Of a stretch of 64,000 nt of DNA, positions 1 to 11,589 are shown one piece after another. The translations under genes and the position numbers were made by a program. Source of the DNA: Usnea hakonensis (Eukaryota > Ascomycota > Lecanoromycetes > Lecanorales > Parmeliaceae). The notes beneath the pieces are model-generated. The model saw only the letters and a list, made by a program, of their open reading frames with translations, had not been told where the DNA came from and made no database searches. Within the stretch, counting starts at the first letter, position 1. Each line of letters begins with the position of its first letter. The stretch covers positions 292,508 through 356,507 of the forward strand of contig BLJB01000055.1 in NCBI GenBank assembly GCA_013423325.1, written 5' to 3'.

Positions 1-2242
1 ATATTTGCTGTTGTTGAGGAGAGGGAGGAGGTGCTGGTGGGCATGCTGGCCATGTTGGCCATGTCCATGTTTGCGGTTGTACCTTTCGGGTTCTCAAATT
101 GAAGCGATGATATTGGTGCCGAGTGGCATTCATGCAAGCAAATGGTTCCACGGTAGAGCCATAGAACGGGTATCAATGATATTCTTTCATACGCAGGACT
201 TGGACAACTTTTAAAGAATGGAAAGAGTTGGAGATGCGGGACAATCAATGGACCAGTATGACTTCCTGGGGAGTATGGCCACTCCTCGTCGACTTTGCAA
301 TGTTAGCAATCAGGACTCGGAAAGCAGAGGTGAGACTGATGCAGTACGCGGGAAGGGTCATGATGTATATGAATGCCGTGGGCCCACTATTCTCGATACG
401 TAGTAAATGCACTTATAGCCACGGCGTAAGGCGTGGGGAATCCTGAACGGTGGAACACGTTACCATGCACGCGAAACACGTGGAGGGGGATGTTGAAGTG
501 TCCCTGCTGCCATCTTTGGCGTTGTACGCTAGTGAAATTCATATAAGACGAGAGTGCGAGAGAGGCGAAAAGGAGACTATCAATTTCCCTGCCGCTTCGG
601 GCTCGATATTCCGGCCGCAAGCTATATTTGTCCAAAGTCTGAGCCAATCGCAATAGATGGATTGTTCCGTTGAGAAGAGGGTCTTCCTCTTGCAATATGT
701 CTGAGGTGTGGTGTCGCAGATGTTGTCATCATTGCGGCAGATGAAACACCTGGTATGCAGCTCTGGTTAGAAGAGAGTCTCATGTGGGACTGATGCGCAC
801 ACCGATCATGGTTCGTAAGATTTGGTGATTGCAGATAACAACGTTCCTAATAAAGTATCCATGGCTTAACCCTTTGGTTTCTGATTCCGGTCAGATCTCA
901 AATAGGTTGTCCTTGCGGACTGCAGATAGGTACAACATAAGGTACCTAGGTAGGAAATCCTTTGCGTATTACTCATCTAGAGACTAGGTACCTTAAGGTA
1001 GCATACCTTAGCTTAGCGTTTCTTCACAATATGTTAGATGGCGTTGTGAAGATGCTTTCTTTGCTGAGCCACCTCGGGGCTCCATAAGGTTCCGTGATAG
1101 GCTAGCCGCTCGCTCCGATTACCCTTTTTCAACTTCATACGGCACGACTCGCACATTACACCTTCTTACTTATTCTACGATTCGTATCATCTATTATCGT
1201 ATCTGAAAGACACCGCAGTCAGATTATTTGCATTTCCTCGTTGCGTGTCAGGTGATTCCCTCGGTGACAATGTTGTTTAGCACGCCCGCCGCACCATGGA
1301 GGCCATTTCGACTTTTGAGAGACAGACCTTGACTCATGCCTTTGAAGGAACGAGATGGATATGAATCGAGATGGACATTGCCAATTTGGCTACGGATTGA
1401 GTTTTGACTATGGGCAATTTAACCTCGTGAACAGTGCTTTTAAGCTGGAACAATGAACATGGCTGATAAGCTTAGACCGGCTTTGGCTCCATTGATGCAC
1501 GGCATCACTTGCCGGCGTCTTGGCAGAGCTAGCCCCCAGATCTAAACCAACCCGCCAATCATTTCATCGGTAAAGATGAATTATCATTACCTCTACGACA
1601 TGGACTACTACAGTAAACTCTCGTTACAGCGATACGATTGGTGGGAAAAAGACAATCGCTGTGATGAAGTTATCGCTACCGCAAATAGAGCCAGACTTGT
1701 TTGCGGCTCAGGACACGTGAGTCTCATGAAAACGTAATTTAATTTATGCAAAACATACTCGGCCCTACTCTGTTTTCTTGGAAGTTTGTTTGACAGTCTT
1801 CCTCCGCTGAGCAAAGGTCTCTTTCAGTAGATACCAAAATTAGAAGATTTTGTGCACATTTCGTCATCGTCTGGATTTTTCCGATGGAAGAAAGCGGTGC
1901 TGAAACGTCAAACCTGGATCTCAGTGGAATGAGACATTTGAAGTTCCTTACTAGCGGAGCCCTTGGGGCACTTACAAGATAGGAGCTGTCGACCCATGCA
2001 ATAGCAGAGGGTCGAATAGTAATGCTCAGCAATATGGTGAACAGACTAATCGGAAAATCAGACTGTGATATTTGCTTTATGAGAATATCTATTCATCTGT
2101 ACCCGTTTTGCAATTTCTTTTCTACCTCAGGAGTCGCAACATTCTATTCAAGAAGCTATCTGTTCTTCCGTACCATTTCTGACCATTTCTTTTTTCTACC
2201 TCAGGTACCGCAAGGTTCCAGTGGGGGTCAGCAAGCTGGTTC
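1..2242. other. Intergenic, no gene recognised
   Basis: No open frame exceeds about 100 codons and none shows a motif I recognise. The frames overlap one another on both strands, as expected by chance. A short direct repeat (TTTTCTACCTCAGG) occurs near 2118 and 2192. I see nothing else in this stretch. Confidence 0.6.
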
Positions 2243-2256
2243 CTAGCACCGTTCTC

Positions 2257-3777
2257 CTACCAGTCGCTCGTCGACGCCGTCCACGTTTTCCTGGACTTCG
2301 ATGCTATACTCAATGCTGACCATGTTGGTGTGACAGCTCTCGATAGCGAGCCAAGCTTGGGAATATAGCCTAAGGCGTACATCAGTCGAAGCGGCAATGC
2401 GGAGAACCCTCGGCTTCTCGCAGCTAGTGTCGCCGTTCTAGGATTGAATGATACCGGCAGAAGGGCTTTGCGTGTTGGCGAACTTAAGGCTGTACAGCTG
2501 GCCATGTCCGGAGCTGATATCGGACGTCTAACTAGATCCTTGCAAATCAATGAAGAAGAGCCCCCCACTTCTTGTTCATATCGTTGTCTGCTATCATTCA
2601 AAGTCATGAACGTCCTGACAGTCTGTTGCCTGTCCATGGAGACCGCATTTCCAGGCTGCATCAATGGCGTCATTGCACTTTCAGGCCGTACCAATGGCGC
2701 CATTGTTCTTTCATGGTTTGAACCTGCCCTTGATCTGAGAACCCTGGGATGAGTGTGCAGACCGCGACCTTCATAGTAGCTTGCTACTTTCTCTAGGCCT
2801 AAGGATTTTGCGATTTCGATGATACTTAGCTGAGGAATTGAGTTCATCCGGTCGATGTACGCGTCCATCTCTCCAACATTGAGACGGTCCTGAACTGCGA
2901 ATCGGTGCGCCTTATCGACAAGGCCACAAGTCAGCTCTACCCATCTGGTGATAGCGTCAGCATCGATGGACGCCTCATGCTGGCGAAATTCGAACGTTTT
3001 TTTGGCCATCGAAGACAGGAGATTACGAAGGTTGTATGCGCTGTGCTTTCCCCATTTCTGAACGAGTCGAATTAGATCTTCTACCGTCTCCGTGCTTCTG
3101 ATCATGCGTCTAATGTCCGGTAGAATGATGCCTTTGTGGAACACAGATCCGATAGAACTGGCGTAGTAATTCATTATTCGATCTGGAGGGTGGATACTCT
3201 CCAACTCCCGCTCGAATGTCGTAGCCAGAATACACAGATTCTTCATCGTCTCGAGAGGGAACCCTTTCTGCTCATTACCAACATGAACGTGCAAACCGCA
3301 TGACTTATTGACGTGGATACCGAGTTTCCCAAGATACTGACACATCCGTCTTATCTTCGCTAGTGATTTAGTGGTGTAGGGTAGAGCAGGACTTTTCAGT
3401 TCGATGCCAACATAACCGTATTCAACACCCTGTGGTCCCGAAAGGGGACCGTCAGCCTTGATGGACGGGTCCGTATCTACCTTCCATACATTGAATTCCG
3501 GAGCAACATTAGAGTCCGGAGCGACATTGAGGTACGGAGCAAGGGACACCGGAAAGCCCTTCCCGGCAAGTGCATGGAAGAGTTGATCACGAGCGCCTTT
3601 TTTCTGGGCATGCGATATCAAGTCACCGCAATCCACACAATCGGAACCTTTGGGGCCTTTTTCAAGTTCATCGACAATGTCGTCCATGTCCTCAATCACA
3701 TGCACTTGGTCTGCCACGTTGAATCGTAGAACGAATTCCAACTCTACGCCAAATGTCAGCGTAAGTGGTTCCGCCAT
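2257..3777 (-). CDS. Predicted amidoligase-family enzyme
   Basis: A 506-residue reading without introns from the ATG at 3777. The frame runs further upstream, but that part crosses a TATATATA stretch and looks like leader. The N-terminus LTFGVELEF is the opening strand of the Amidoligase_2 family, which has a glutamine-synthetase-like fold. The family core follows: IELKSPAL, then CGLHVHVG, then TFEFRQHEASID, carrying the expected metal/ATP-binding Glu and His residues. Members are predicted to form amide or isopeptide bonds, but fungal substrates are unknown. The last 50 or so residues are compositionally odd. A second frame ending at the stop at 2243 reads as a more natural acidic tail. A short intron near 2390-2430 (GT..CTGAT..TTAG on the minus strand) would join it, so the 3' end is uncertain. 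Upstream lies no related gene. Confidence 0.8.
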   Translation of the reverse strand: MAEPLTLTFGVELEFVLRFNVADQVHVIEDMDDIVDELEKGPKGSDCVDCGDLISHAQKKGARDQLFHALAGKGFPVSLAPYLNVAPDSNVAPEFNVWKVDTDPSIKADGPLSGPQGVEYGYVGIELKSPALPYTTKSLAKIRRMCQYLGKLGIHVNKSCGLHVHVGNEQKGFPLETMKNLCILATTFERELESIHPPDRIMNYYASSIGSVFHKGIILPDIRRMIRSTETVEDLIRLVQKWGKHSAYNLRNLLSSMAKKTFEFRQHEASIDADAITRWVELTCGLVDKAHRFAVQDRLNVGEMDAYIDRMNSIPQLSIIEIAKSLGLEKVASYYEGRGLHTHPRVLRSRAGSNHERTMAPLVRPESAMTPLMQPGNAVSMDRQQTVRTFMTLNDSRQRYEQEVGGSSSLICKDLVRRPISAPDMASCTALSSPTRKALLPVSFNPRTATLAARSRGFSALPLRLMYALGYIPKLGSLSRAVTPTWSALSIASKSRKTWTASTSDW

Positions 3778-4935
3778 TGTGAAGACCTGCAGGAAGCCTA
3801 GTGAGTCTATCATGAAGCTACTCACAAGGTTATATATATATATCTTGGGAGGACTGCCAGTAGATCCTTGGGCGTAAGAGTGTTGAGTACAGGCCCCCAT
3901 CAGGAACAAAGAAAACGCAAACTACATATCAAAGAGCGGGAACAACAATAACACTACAGGCAAAAAGCCATCGATGACTCGACACATTGCTCATTCTTAA
4001 CACGACTAAGAACTAAAGCACATCGCCCTAGGTATAAAATGAATACAATCAGAGTCGTGTTGAGAATCTTACTCGGCAACTTTCTCCTTATTCAAGAGCC
4101 AGTCTTGCTACAGAGACCCCCTTCCCCACAAACAAAGAAGAAAGCAACAACTAGGCAGTCAGAACACAACTCATCGTAGCAAGGCCCGAGTCCATTCAAC
4201 AACACCACTTCCATCGGTCTACACACTCGAAATGCAGAAGAACGTGTCAAACCCTCAATTTTTTCTCCAGCTGACATTGTTGGAATGCCCTCCTTCTACT
4301 GCTCGTACCGAATCCAGAAATCATTGTTTGAAGTTCTCGCTTTGTGACGAGTGTGAACCCGCCCTGCTACCATTGTGTTGTATGTAGCTGTTATAGTGCG
4401 CCTCACATGCTTCATGTAGAGGAATGCGATATAACACATCAAAACAATAGGGAGGAGTAGGACACAAAGAAAAGTGCGTAGGAGTCAACCCGCTTCTCTA
4501 AATTACATAGGTAGGGTAGTGTCTATGCATACTGTGTTGTACCTACCTATCTAGGTAATCTTGATGCCCAACGTACCGAGTCTGAAATCTTGAACGCTGG
4601 AAGTTTGACGTTTATAATGGATAGGGGTTTTGGTAAGGTGGGGTTGGTATGAACGGAAGATGAGTGAAATCAGTCAGAGACAACTCTGCATGGCTGCCGA
4701 ACTGAGTTTTCAGGAAAAGGTAGTCATCTGTGAAGGCATGCTGATATTCCATTACAAGGTCGTGAACAATAGTACAAATGTAGTCAAGACTGTGCCCCCG
4801 ATTCTTCAGCACGACAGTCATCCACCACGCATACTACCTTTAATCCATCACCAGTCCCTCTTCATATCATGCCTTCGTGTATCCTTCGTCAGCAGACGGG
4901 AGGCGCTGCGCCCAGCCTTCTTCATCGCCTCATCC
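3778..4935. other. Intergenic between amidoligase and F-box gene
   Basis: Holds the presumed promoter of the amidoligase gene, with a (TA)n run near 3832-3842. Several short overlapping frames on both strands lack recognisable motifs. Confidence 0.5.
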
Positions 4936-6443
4936 TCATTCGCTGAACTCGTCAAAGGGTACGAGCTTGAGGGGGTTCTCTCCGCCATGGCGCAGATATT
5001 GGAGAACATTTGCCCCCCAATTCGCGCGCACTGCAAGTTCTGGATGCAATTCCGAATAGTTGGCACAGTCATATAGCTCGAATAAGTCCAGAACCTCGAA
5101 GTTGATCTTCTTCTCGCGTAATTTACGGAAAAAATTCTTCCAAGCTTCGCAAGGGGATTGATCTGAGGAATCGGAGCCTCTTTGATGTAGGGACATGGAC
5201 CGCAATGCCACGCTGTCCAGAGTTCGGTGACGGTCAAAAAGGGAGACGAGTTCCACATCGGTGAACATTACGAATCCATGCAGGCCGAGATGCTTGAGGT
5301 GCGGCCACGTAAATTTTTGAATCAATCGTGACAATTTTAGACGTTTATGTCGGTTATCACCGGTGCACTTGAGGTCCAAGGATTGAAGCAATGTCGCATG
5401 AGTCAAGAGTCGCCCAATGCCAGCGAAATCTAATGGATCTATGTCTGAACACATCAACTTCACGCTTATTTTGCGGAGGCTCGCAAAGACGTTGAGGAGA
5501 TGATTGTAATCTCCAAATGAGGCTTCAGAGAACATGCGATGGGACATAGCACTCGTTTTGCCCTCGATAGTGAGTTCATGAAGCTTGACTGCCATCACTG
5601 AGAGTGATCGGATGCACATAGCGAAGGTATGATACGGCGACGATCGATCCCAACTACAGATCTTGGAGTCAGCATGACCCCTTGATGGTAAAAAAGGGTT
5701 AGTGGGCTGCTTCAGCCGGTAGTATGAGCATTCAGCTTGAGATCATCATCGCCACTCGACCGAAGTTGTTAGTTGGCGAAAAGGTGTCCAGAAGGGTGCA
5801 CTTACAGGTCTCCCTCGGGAGTCTGCCAGGGCCACTTGGGTCGGGGCAATGTCCGATTCTCCTCGTCTGACGCAACATCCGAGAACAGGATGCATTTAAG
5901 GTGTATGAAACGCTCAAGAGCCATACGAAAGATCTTTCGGTCTTCGCCCACGGTGATAATGTGCTTGTCTTGAGCTAATTTTGAGACATACATGTCGTGA
6001 ACTTTCTCCGTCGGCCATTGCCACGTTGGCTGCTTGCCAAGAGCGGCCCACCAAATCCTGAAGGCGTTAAGAGCAAGATACCGGTTCGGCAGCTGAGTAC
6101 CATCGCAGACCATTCGAGTGATGTACTTGGACACGACTGGATGCATCGCAATGTCTTCGGTAGGACTTGTGAAGCATAGGCCGCTGAGGTCACCGCATCT
6201 GTTGATGAGCGAGGTGGAGAAGTAGACCGTTGAGGTGAGCGAGGGTAAGCCGCAGGCTGCGAAGCCTTTGCATACAAGTCTTGTATTTTGTCTATCATGG
6301 ATTTCTTCCAGGTAGCTGAGAGTCCTCACGATAAGCTCTGGTGGTAAGGGGAGGGGCTGAGGCTCTGGTCCAGAATAGCGGCCTGTGGCGCTGACCATCT
6401 CGTAGCGCTTCCAGTCGTTGGTATCCTTGTCTACTGTAAGCAT
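4936..6443 (-). CDS. F-box protein
   Basis: Two exons, 6443-5806 and 5653-4936, give 451 residues. The intron (5654-5805) starts GTAAGTG, has a GCTGAC branch site and ends TGTAG. Joining it restores the frame and creates a continuous WDRSSPYHTFAMCIRSLS segment, which is characteristic of a large fungal F-box family. The F-box sits near residues 30-65 (LPPELIVRTLSYLEEI then TRLVCKGF). The C-terminal half carries weak leucine-rich strands (LKHLGLHGF, LDSVALRSMSL). F-box proteins bring substrates to SCF ubiquitin ligases through Skp1; the substrate here is unknown. An upstream ATG at 6495 is in another frame and cannot be joined without a stop, so I keep the start at 6443. Confidence 0.88.
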
Positions 6444-7013
6444 TGCAAACGGCGCTGTCGCTAATTATTGTGCTTACTATGCTCGAGGATTCCATTCTTT
6501 TGCTGGAGTCTTGAGTTGAGGACGCTTGGTAAATGTTAATAATGGCGACCTTGAAATGGTATTACTACACCGGAAAGCTTGGAAGACGAAGAAGGAGGAG
6601 AGGAGCCCTCAATGTGCATAATGTTGTAATGGGAGTGTATGAGATAGGAATTGGCGGAATTGTGTGATGGAAGGCTTTCGAAAGGCTTTCAATATTGTGA
6701 CAATGTACAAGATACAAGCGGGGCACTCACCGCTTTCTCTATCCGTGTTTCATAGAGTGAATGTTCACAGTATGAGTAAGCGCTTGTGGCAAGGTGAACG
6801 CATTCACTTCTGCAGGGTTGGAAGAAAGCTAGTCACTGCTAAGCTTGAATGAATTCATCATCTGTGAAAATTAACGCTATAGCTATGTCCCTTATGCAAT
6901 TAATTAATTAATTGATCGATTAAATCATACTGGATAAGATAATCCGATAGGTCGTTGGAACTGCGCCAGAATAAATTAGAACAAGAAGGAGTACTTTACC
7001 ATCAAGGCAGTCA
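6444..7013. other. Shared upstream region of two divergent F-box genes
   Basis: No gene seen. A TTAATTAATTAATTGATCGATTAA stretch near 6899-6925 is AT-rich and partly palindromic. The right side is bounded by the target duplication of a small transposon. Confidence 0.5.
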
Positions 7014-7207
7014 GTCAGATTTTGCCTCAGTCCCTCAGACCGCTAGCGCTAAGCCCCTTCGGGTTAGCGCCCTCTGCTTACTACGTTAGGCTGCCGCCCT
7101 CACGGTGCGAAGTCAGCAATCTAACCCGAAGGGGCTTAGATCCCTGAGAGCCGCTAACCCGAAGGGGCTTAGCGCTAGCGGTCTTAGGGACTAAGGCAAG
7201 TCAGATT
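7014..7207. mobile_element. MITE, short copy, with 8-base target duplication
   Basis: The element spans 7022-7199 (178 bases) and is flanked by perfect duplications GTCAGATT (7014-7021 and 7200-7207). Its terminal inverted repeats are about 48 bases long, differ at only two positions, and begin TTGCCTCAGTCCCTCAG. The motif TAACCCGAAGGGGCTTAG occurs twice near the right end and once inverted near the left end. It encodes nothing. An 8-base duplication fits hAT elements; the long terminal repeats would also fit Mutator-like elements, so the superfamily is unsettled. It ends 118 bases before the ATG of the F-box gene at 7318. A second family member lies at 24642-25183. Confidence 0.9.
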
Positions 7208-7317
7208 TACTGGTCCGTTTGTGCTGACTAATCAGACCCCACCAAAACTGTGACGGACTGTGAAGGGCTGTGACTCCTCACATGTATTTTGCATCATTCT
7301 AGCATCATCAACACCAG

Positions 7318-8550
7318 ATGGCACTACTAGATCTACCCCCCGAATTGCTCGCTCTCATCGCAAAATATGTTGGCGTCTCCACGCTTCGCGAGTCTGTGGC
7401 TTACCTACTCGTCGCTAAACGCTGGTATCATGCTGTTCTTCCTGTCTACCTCTCTCATCTCCCACTCTCCAATCTTTACCTCGTCTCCCATCACGACCTC
7501 GAGAGACTGCCTCCATCTGACACAGCACTGAGCAAGCTTCTTCAAGCAAAAGTGAACCGCTTGTCCGTCCGTCTTGTTGGCCATCCATCCAAACGTCCTA
7601 GCTTGAGCCCTTGGCACGATAATTCGACTCCTTGGCGTGAAGACATGGACATCGATAAACTTGAACATGACCTATTGGATGGAACGAAGAAAGTGAAACA
7701 TTGGCACTGTGATTGGATGACTGCCGGCCCGGTAAAAGATACAAGTGGCAGAGACAGATGGCGCTGGCATCAAGAACAGCGAGTGCTGCATCAATGGGGA
7801 AGATCTGTCAACAGGAAAATGGTAGACCTGGCTGCGATGCTGTCTGGTTTCCAAAGCTTGGAAGAATTCAGCCTCGAGGCTTCAAGCGAAGAGCAGGGCA
7901 GAGAAGGTCCACGATGGGACTACTTGCAAGATTTTACCATGCACAGCCTTATCTCAAGCCTCCCACCCAGCCTCAACAATCTTACGCTGGACATGTGTGG
8001 CTCAAAAGCGATTACGTCTGAGCGCAGTCGGAATCCTATACACCTATGTCCACTTATCGCAGAGCGACTGCGTGATTTTCGGAATGTGAGGCTGCGACTA
8101 CGTTGCATCTGTCCTGAAGTCCTCAACACTCCCCCTTTAACCCCCACACCAGAGCCAAGATTGAAGACCCTTGTTATTAAACTCAGTCTCCCGTTCTTCC
8201 CTGATTCTCTTGGCGGAAATAATAAATACAACACACGCTTCGATGCAGAACCGTGCTCAGTGACCCGAGTCCCCTTGTACAAAACGATGTTCGCAGCAGG
8301 CGCAGAATACGCAGACCGCTTTCCTGGAGTTTCGATGTTGCGCATCTCCCACCGGTCGCAAAGTGATACTCAAAGTCCCGAAGAGAATTCCAAGAATATA
8401 GAACTCGCTGTGGCAGACTGTGTGAGGAAACGATACATGGTTGACGAATTCGAGGCTTTATGTTACGAGGATGACGGGAGCGGGTGGGACGCATGGGAGG
8501 AAGGTGGAGATTTGCACGAGAGCGGAAGCTCCGAGGAATATTTTGCATGA
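7318..8550 (+). CDS. F-box protein, single exon
   Basis: A 410-residue reading from an ATG in the context ACCAGATGG. The N-terminus LLDLPPELLALIAKYVG followed by YLLVAKRWYHAVLPVYL is an F-box. The remainder is an acidic, serine-poor fungal substrate-recognition region with no repeat I can name. An acidic tail (YEDDGSGWDAWEEGGD) ends the protein. It is divergent from the other F-box gene (start 6443), but the two differ in exon structure and C-terminal sequence, so they are not recent duplicates. A transposon copy lies just upstream and may supply part of the leader or promoter. The substrate is unknown. Confidence 0.85.
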   Translation: MALLDLPPELLALIAKYVGVSTLRESVAYLLVAKRWYHAVLPVYLSHLPLSNLYLVSHHDLERLPPSDTALSKLLQAKVNRLSVRLVGHPSKRPSLSPWHDNSTPWREDMDIDKLEHDLLDGTKKVKHWHCDWMTAGPVKDTSGRDRWRWHQEQRVLHQWGRSVNRKMVDLAAMLSGFQSLEEFSLEASSEEQGREGPRWDYLQDFTMHSLISSLPPSLNNLTLDMCGSKAITSERSRNPIHLCPLIAERLRDFRNVRLRLRCICPEVLNTPPLTPTPEPRLKTLVIKLSLPFFPDSLGGNNKYNTRFDAEPCSVTRVPLYKTMFAAGAEYADRFPGVSMLRISHRSQSDTQSPEENSKNIELAVADCVRKRYMVDEFEALCYEDDGSGWDAWEEGGDLHESGSSEEYFA

Positions 8551-9082
8551 AGTATCGAACGATTGTTGTGTTGGTGGCTCTTTTTGTTGGTAATCGAGTG
8601 CTTTGAGCTGGAGAATTGAGAAGGGACGTGGTGACGGCGAAGAGGGGAAGTAACGATAATGTTATTGCACAAAGATCCTATGTGTATCTAATAGCAGGGC
8701 GCAAGCTTTCTTGGACAAATATGAGCCATTTGACGAATGTCAAATGCGTACTTCTATCTACCTATGATAGACGCTGAGCCTTTCGTCGTTACAGATTACT
8801 CTTACACATTTCATTTCTTGCGATCTTCCTTCCCATCTAATAAAGGCTTTGCCCATAAATGATTGGTCGAGTTTGACTGAGTCAGCAGACCGGCATCGGT
8901 AATTAAAGTTATCTTCCGATCCCGACGCTCCTTCATTTTCGTCTGACAATAAATATTGCCCATTCCCGGCAACGGAAAATGCTTTCATTTTCGTCTTCCG
9001 TCGGATTTGGTCTGCGTTTGTGGTACTCGTACCTTTGAAGCCTGTTCTACCCGTTTGACAGGAATCTGCAGAAGTGCGAGTA
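8551..9082. other. Intergenic, promoter of the Zn2Cys6 regulator
   Basis: No gene seen. The sequence ATTTTCGTCT occurs twice (around 8935 and 8988) within a degenerate direct repeat that includes TTCCG. Confidence 0.45.
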
Positions 9083-11355
9083 ATGGAACAGCCTCTTCCA
9101 TCCCCGGATGCTGTAGACTCGATTGTGATGACAGAGAATCCCCATTCTACAAACATTGACTGCACTGTCAGGCAGTCCAGCACGCGAGCATGTGCCATGT
9201 GCGTCAAAGCGAAGGCCAAGTGTACTCCTCATAGAGAGATCGAGGGTATTTGCCAGCGGTAAGTTACCATTGATTACAAAAAACAGTTGCATGTGCATGG
9301 TAGCTAAGGTCCCGCAGATGTCATCGTCTGAAAAAGCAATGCTTCTTACACGAAAGGCCGAGTCGCAGGCGTACACGGACATTGAAGCCAACGTAAGTGC
9401 CGAGTCCGCCTTCTCTGTAATCACCTACGCAAGGCTCATATCCCGCTCAGGCGCGTTGCCCAATTAGAACAGAAGCTTGACGGTCTAGTCACCTTACTAA
9501 CGACCAATCAACCTACCTTACAGACAATGTCGGAGAGCCAGGCTTGTGCTCTTTCTCTACCAAGATCACCAGTATCTTTAGACTCCAATGAAACCACAGC
9601 CGGACCTTCCACTGCAGCAACTCAGTCGATCATTCCGGACGAAACGAACCCCATCAAATCCGTCAATGGTGGCGTCGCCCAATTTGACCTTCAGTGTGCT
9701 GCGAGCGCTGCAAGTTCGTCAACCATGACTCAGAGAGTATCCCATGTTGAGCCCGATGAACGAGAAGCAGAGATTTTCCTACTCGATTTCAGGTCGAACA
9801 TGACAGAACAATTCCCTTTTGTCGTGATACGTCCTGAAGAAACCTCGCAAAGCCTTCGTTCCGAGAAACCACTACTCTGGAAAGCTATCGTGGTTGCCGC
9901 TGCCCACGGGGATTCTAATCGCCAACTGTCACTCGGATCTAATCTGATGGAGGACATCACAACACGCTTGTTATTTAGAGCGGAAAAGTCTCTCCATCTA
10001 CTTCAAGCGCTTCTTGTTTTCATCGCATGGTATGCACTCGCCGCTCTTCGAATCGTTGGTCCATGGTTTTCAGAACCACTGGCATTAATGGCACTACAGG
10101 TACCACTATCATACTTTGGTCAATCCACAGACGATAAATCTACTTCATCTGGCTAAGGCTTTGATCAACAACATGGGCTTGAATCGCTCACAAACAGCTT
10201 ACGATCGTGGCAAGTTCTTCCTGGATGGGGCGCACGATTTCTCAAAACATGTATTTCACAAATCCCACGGATCTGAGGGGTGGCGAGCCCTTGCTGGATG
10301 TTTCTATCTGACATGTGTGTACGTTCAATTCGTTTCACAATTCCACCCATGCTTTTCCGTCTACGGAACCTGAACTCTGGAATAGGATGTCCGCTAGCTT
10401 CCGGGGCTTGGAGCCACAGTTCAACACATCTTACATACTTGAATTCTGTCACAAGCTGGAAGAGGCTGAAGAGTATGAGAGCGATGCTGTGCTGGTGCAC
10501 CTTGTGCGTCTTCAAGAGATCAGGTATCGCATGGGTCGTAGCTTTCCATATGATGAACTCAATGCTTGTCGACAACCAGATGCTCCTGTGGAAATGTTTG
10601 TAAGAGCATGGCGGAAGGAATTAGAGACGTGCTGGGCTACAGTGTCCACCAAACATCAACAGAACCGTGAGCCCACCATCGATAAGCGGTTCATGAGCTG
10701 ATCGGCTAATCCCGTGCCTCCTAAAGCGCTTTTACTCGCAACCTATCATACCATCGAAATCGCTCTTTACGAGATCTACATGAGCGAATGCCCGATGTGC
10801 GCACCAAGAAATACTGTTAAAGTTATTGATAAGGGTGGAAAGCTCGAGTTTACCTACGCCAGTCTCATAGCGACGAGGAAAGTCTTCGACGTCTACTCAT
10901 CGGTCCCCGTGGAAAGAATAACCGGCGTCTGCTTCACACTATGGGCCCAATTCAGTCATGCATTTTTAAATGGTATCAAACTGCTTGGCTCCGACACCGA
11001 TGGCTGGGATCTGCCGCATGCTCAAAGTGTTCTCACGTTCCCAGCTATTCTCCATAATCAGATCAAGTCAATCGAATATGTCATTTCCAAACGGTCTCTC
11101 GTCTTGGATCCAGCCATGCATGGGAAAGATGTTTTCGCACGCCTCCTTACAAAATTACGTCATGCGTTGCGATGGTACGAGTCTGTGAATAATTCCAGGC
11201 TTGAGCCTCAAGGATTGAGTGACCAGCCTACGTATCCTAATGGATCCCTGGAAACGACTGATACTGGAGCGTCATTTCCAGTGTTCGACGACGCTTTCTG
11301 GCAAAACATCTTTGATGACAACTGGATGCTCGTGGGAGATGGGCTCAGCACATGA
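9083..11355 (+). CDS. Zn(II)2Cys6 fungal transcription factor
   Basis: Six exons (9083-9258, 9318-9392, 9451-10029, 10100-10318, 10386-10666, 10727-11355) encode 652 residues with every junction in phase. The zinc cluster is complete: Cys 37, 40, 47, 57, 60 and 67, with spacing C-X2-C-X6-C-X9-C-X2-C-X6-C. It is split by the first intron after CQR. A basic linker (RPSRRRTRTLK) and a short leucine-heptad dimerisation helix (VAQLEQKLDGLVTLL) follow. The central part contains LLQALLVFIAWYHYH and NLLHLAKALINNMGLNR, typical of the fungal middle homology region. It is a nuclear DNA-binding regulator. It is convergent with a DHA2 exporter whose stop codon is only 234 bases away, so it may control that exporter (inference). 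Confidence 0.93.
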
Positions 11356-11589
11356 TTATACAGGGAGACTCGGCTACCTATTTTCAGGGTTTAGAGATCC
11401 GCGCCTTGTTTTTGGAGTCCAGCAACTATAGAGTCCTGACTGACACTGAAGAAAGATACAGAAGGTCATAAAACTTTGTACACAGTATCATATCATTTTC
11501 TCCACTTCTATGATTTAGCGCTTCAAAAGTCCACCACTCGTATGCCATCTATGATTTGAATGACTCTGACAGCCTCATTTGAGTCACGA

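Noticed and set aside
6295..6495. Alternative 5' exon for the F-box gene beginning at 6495
   Set aside because: The only GT..AG pair that would join it to the F-box frame creates an immediate TAG.
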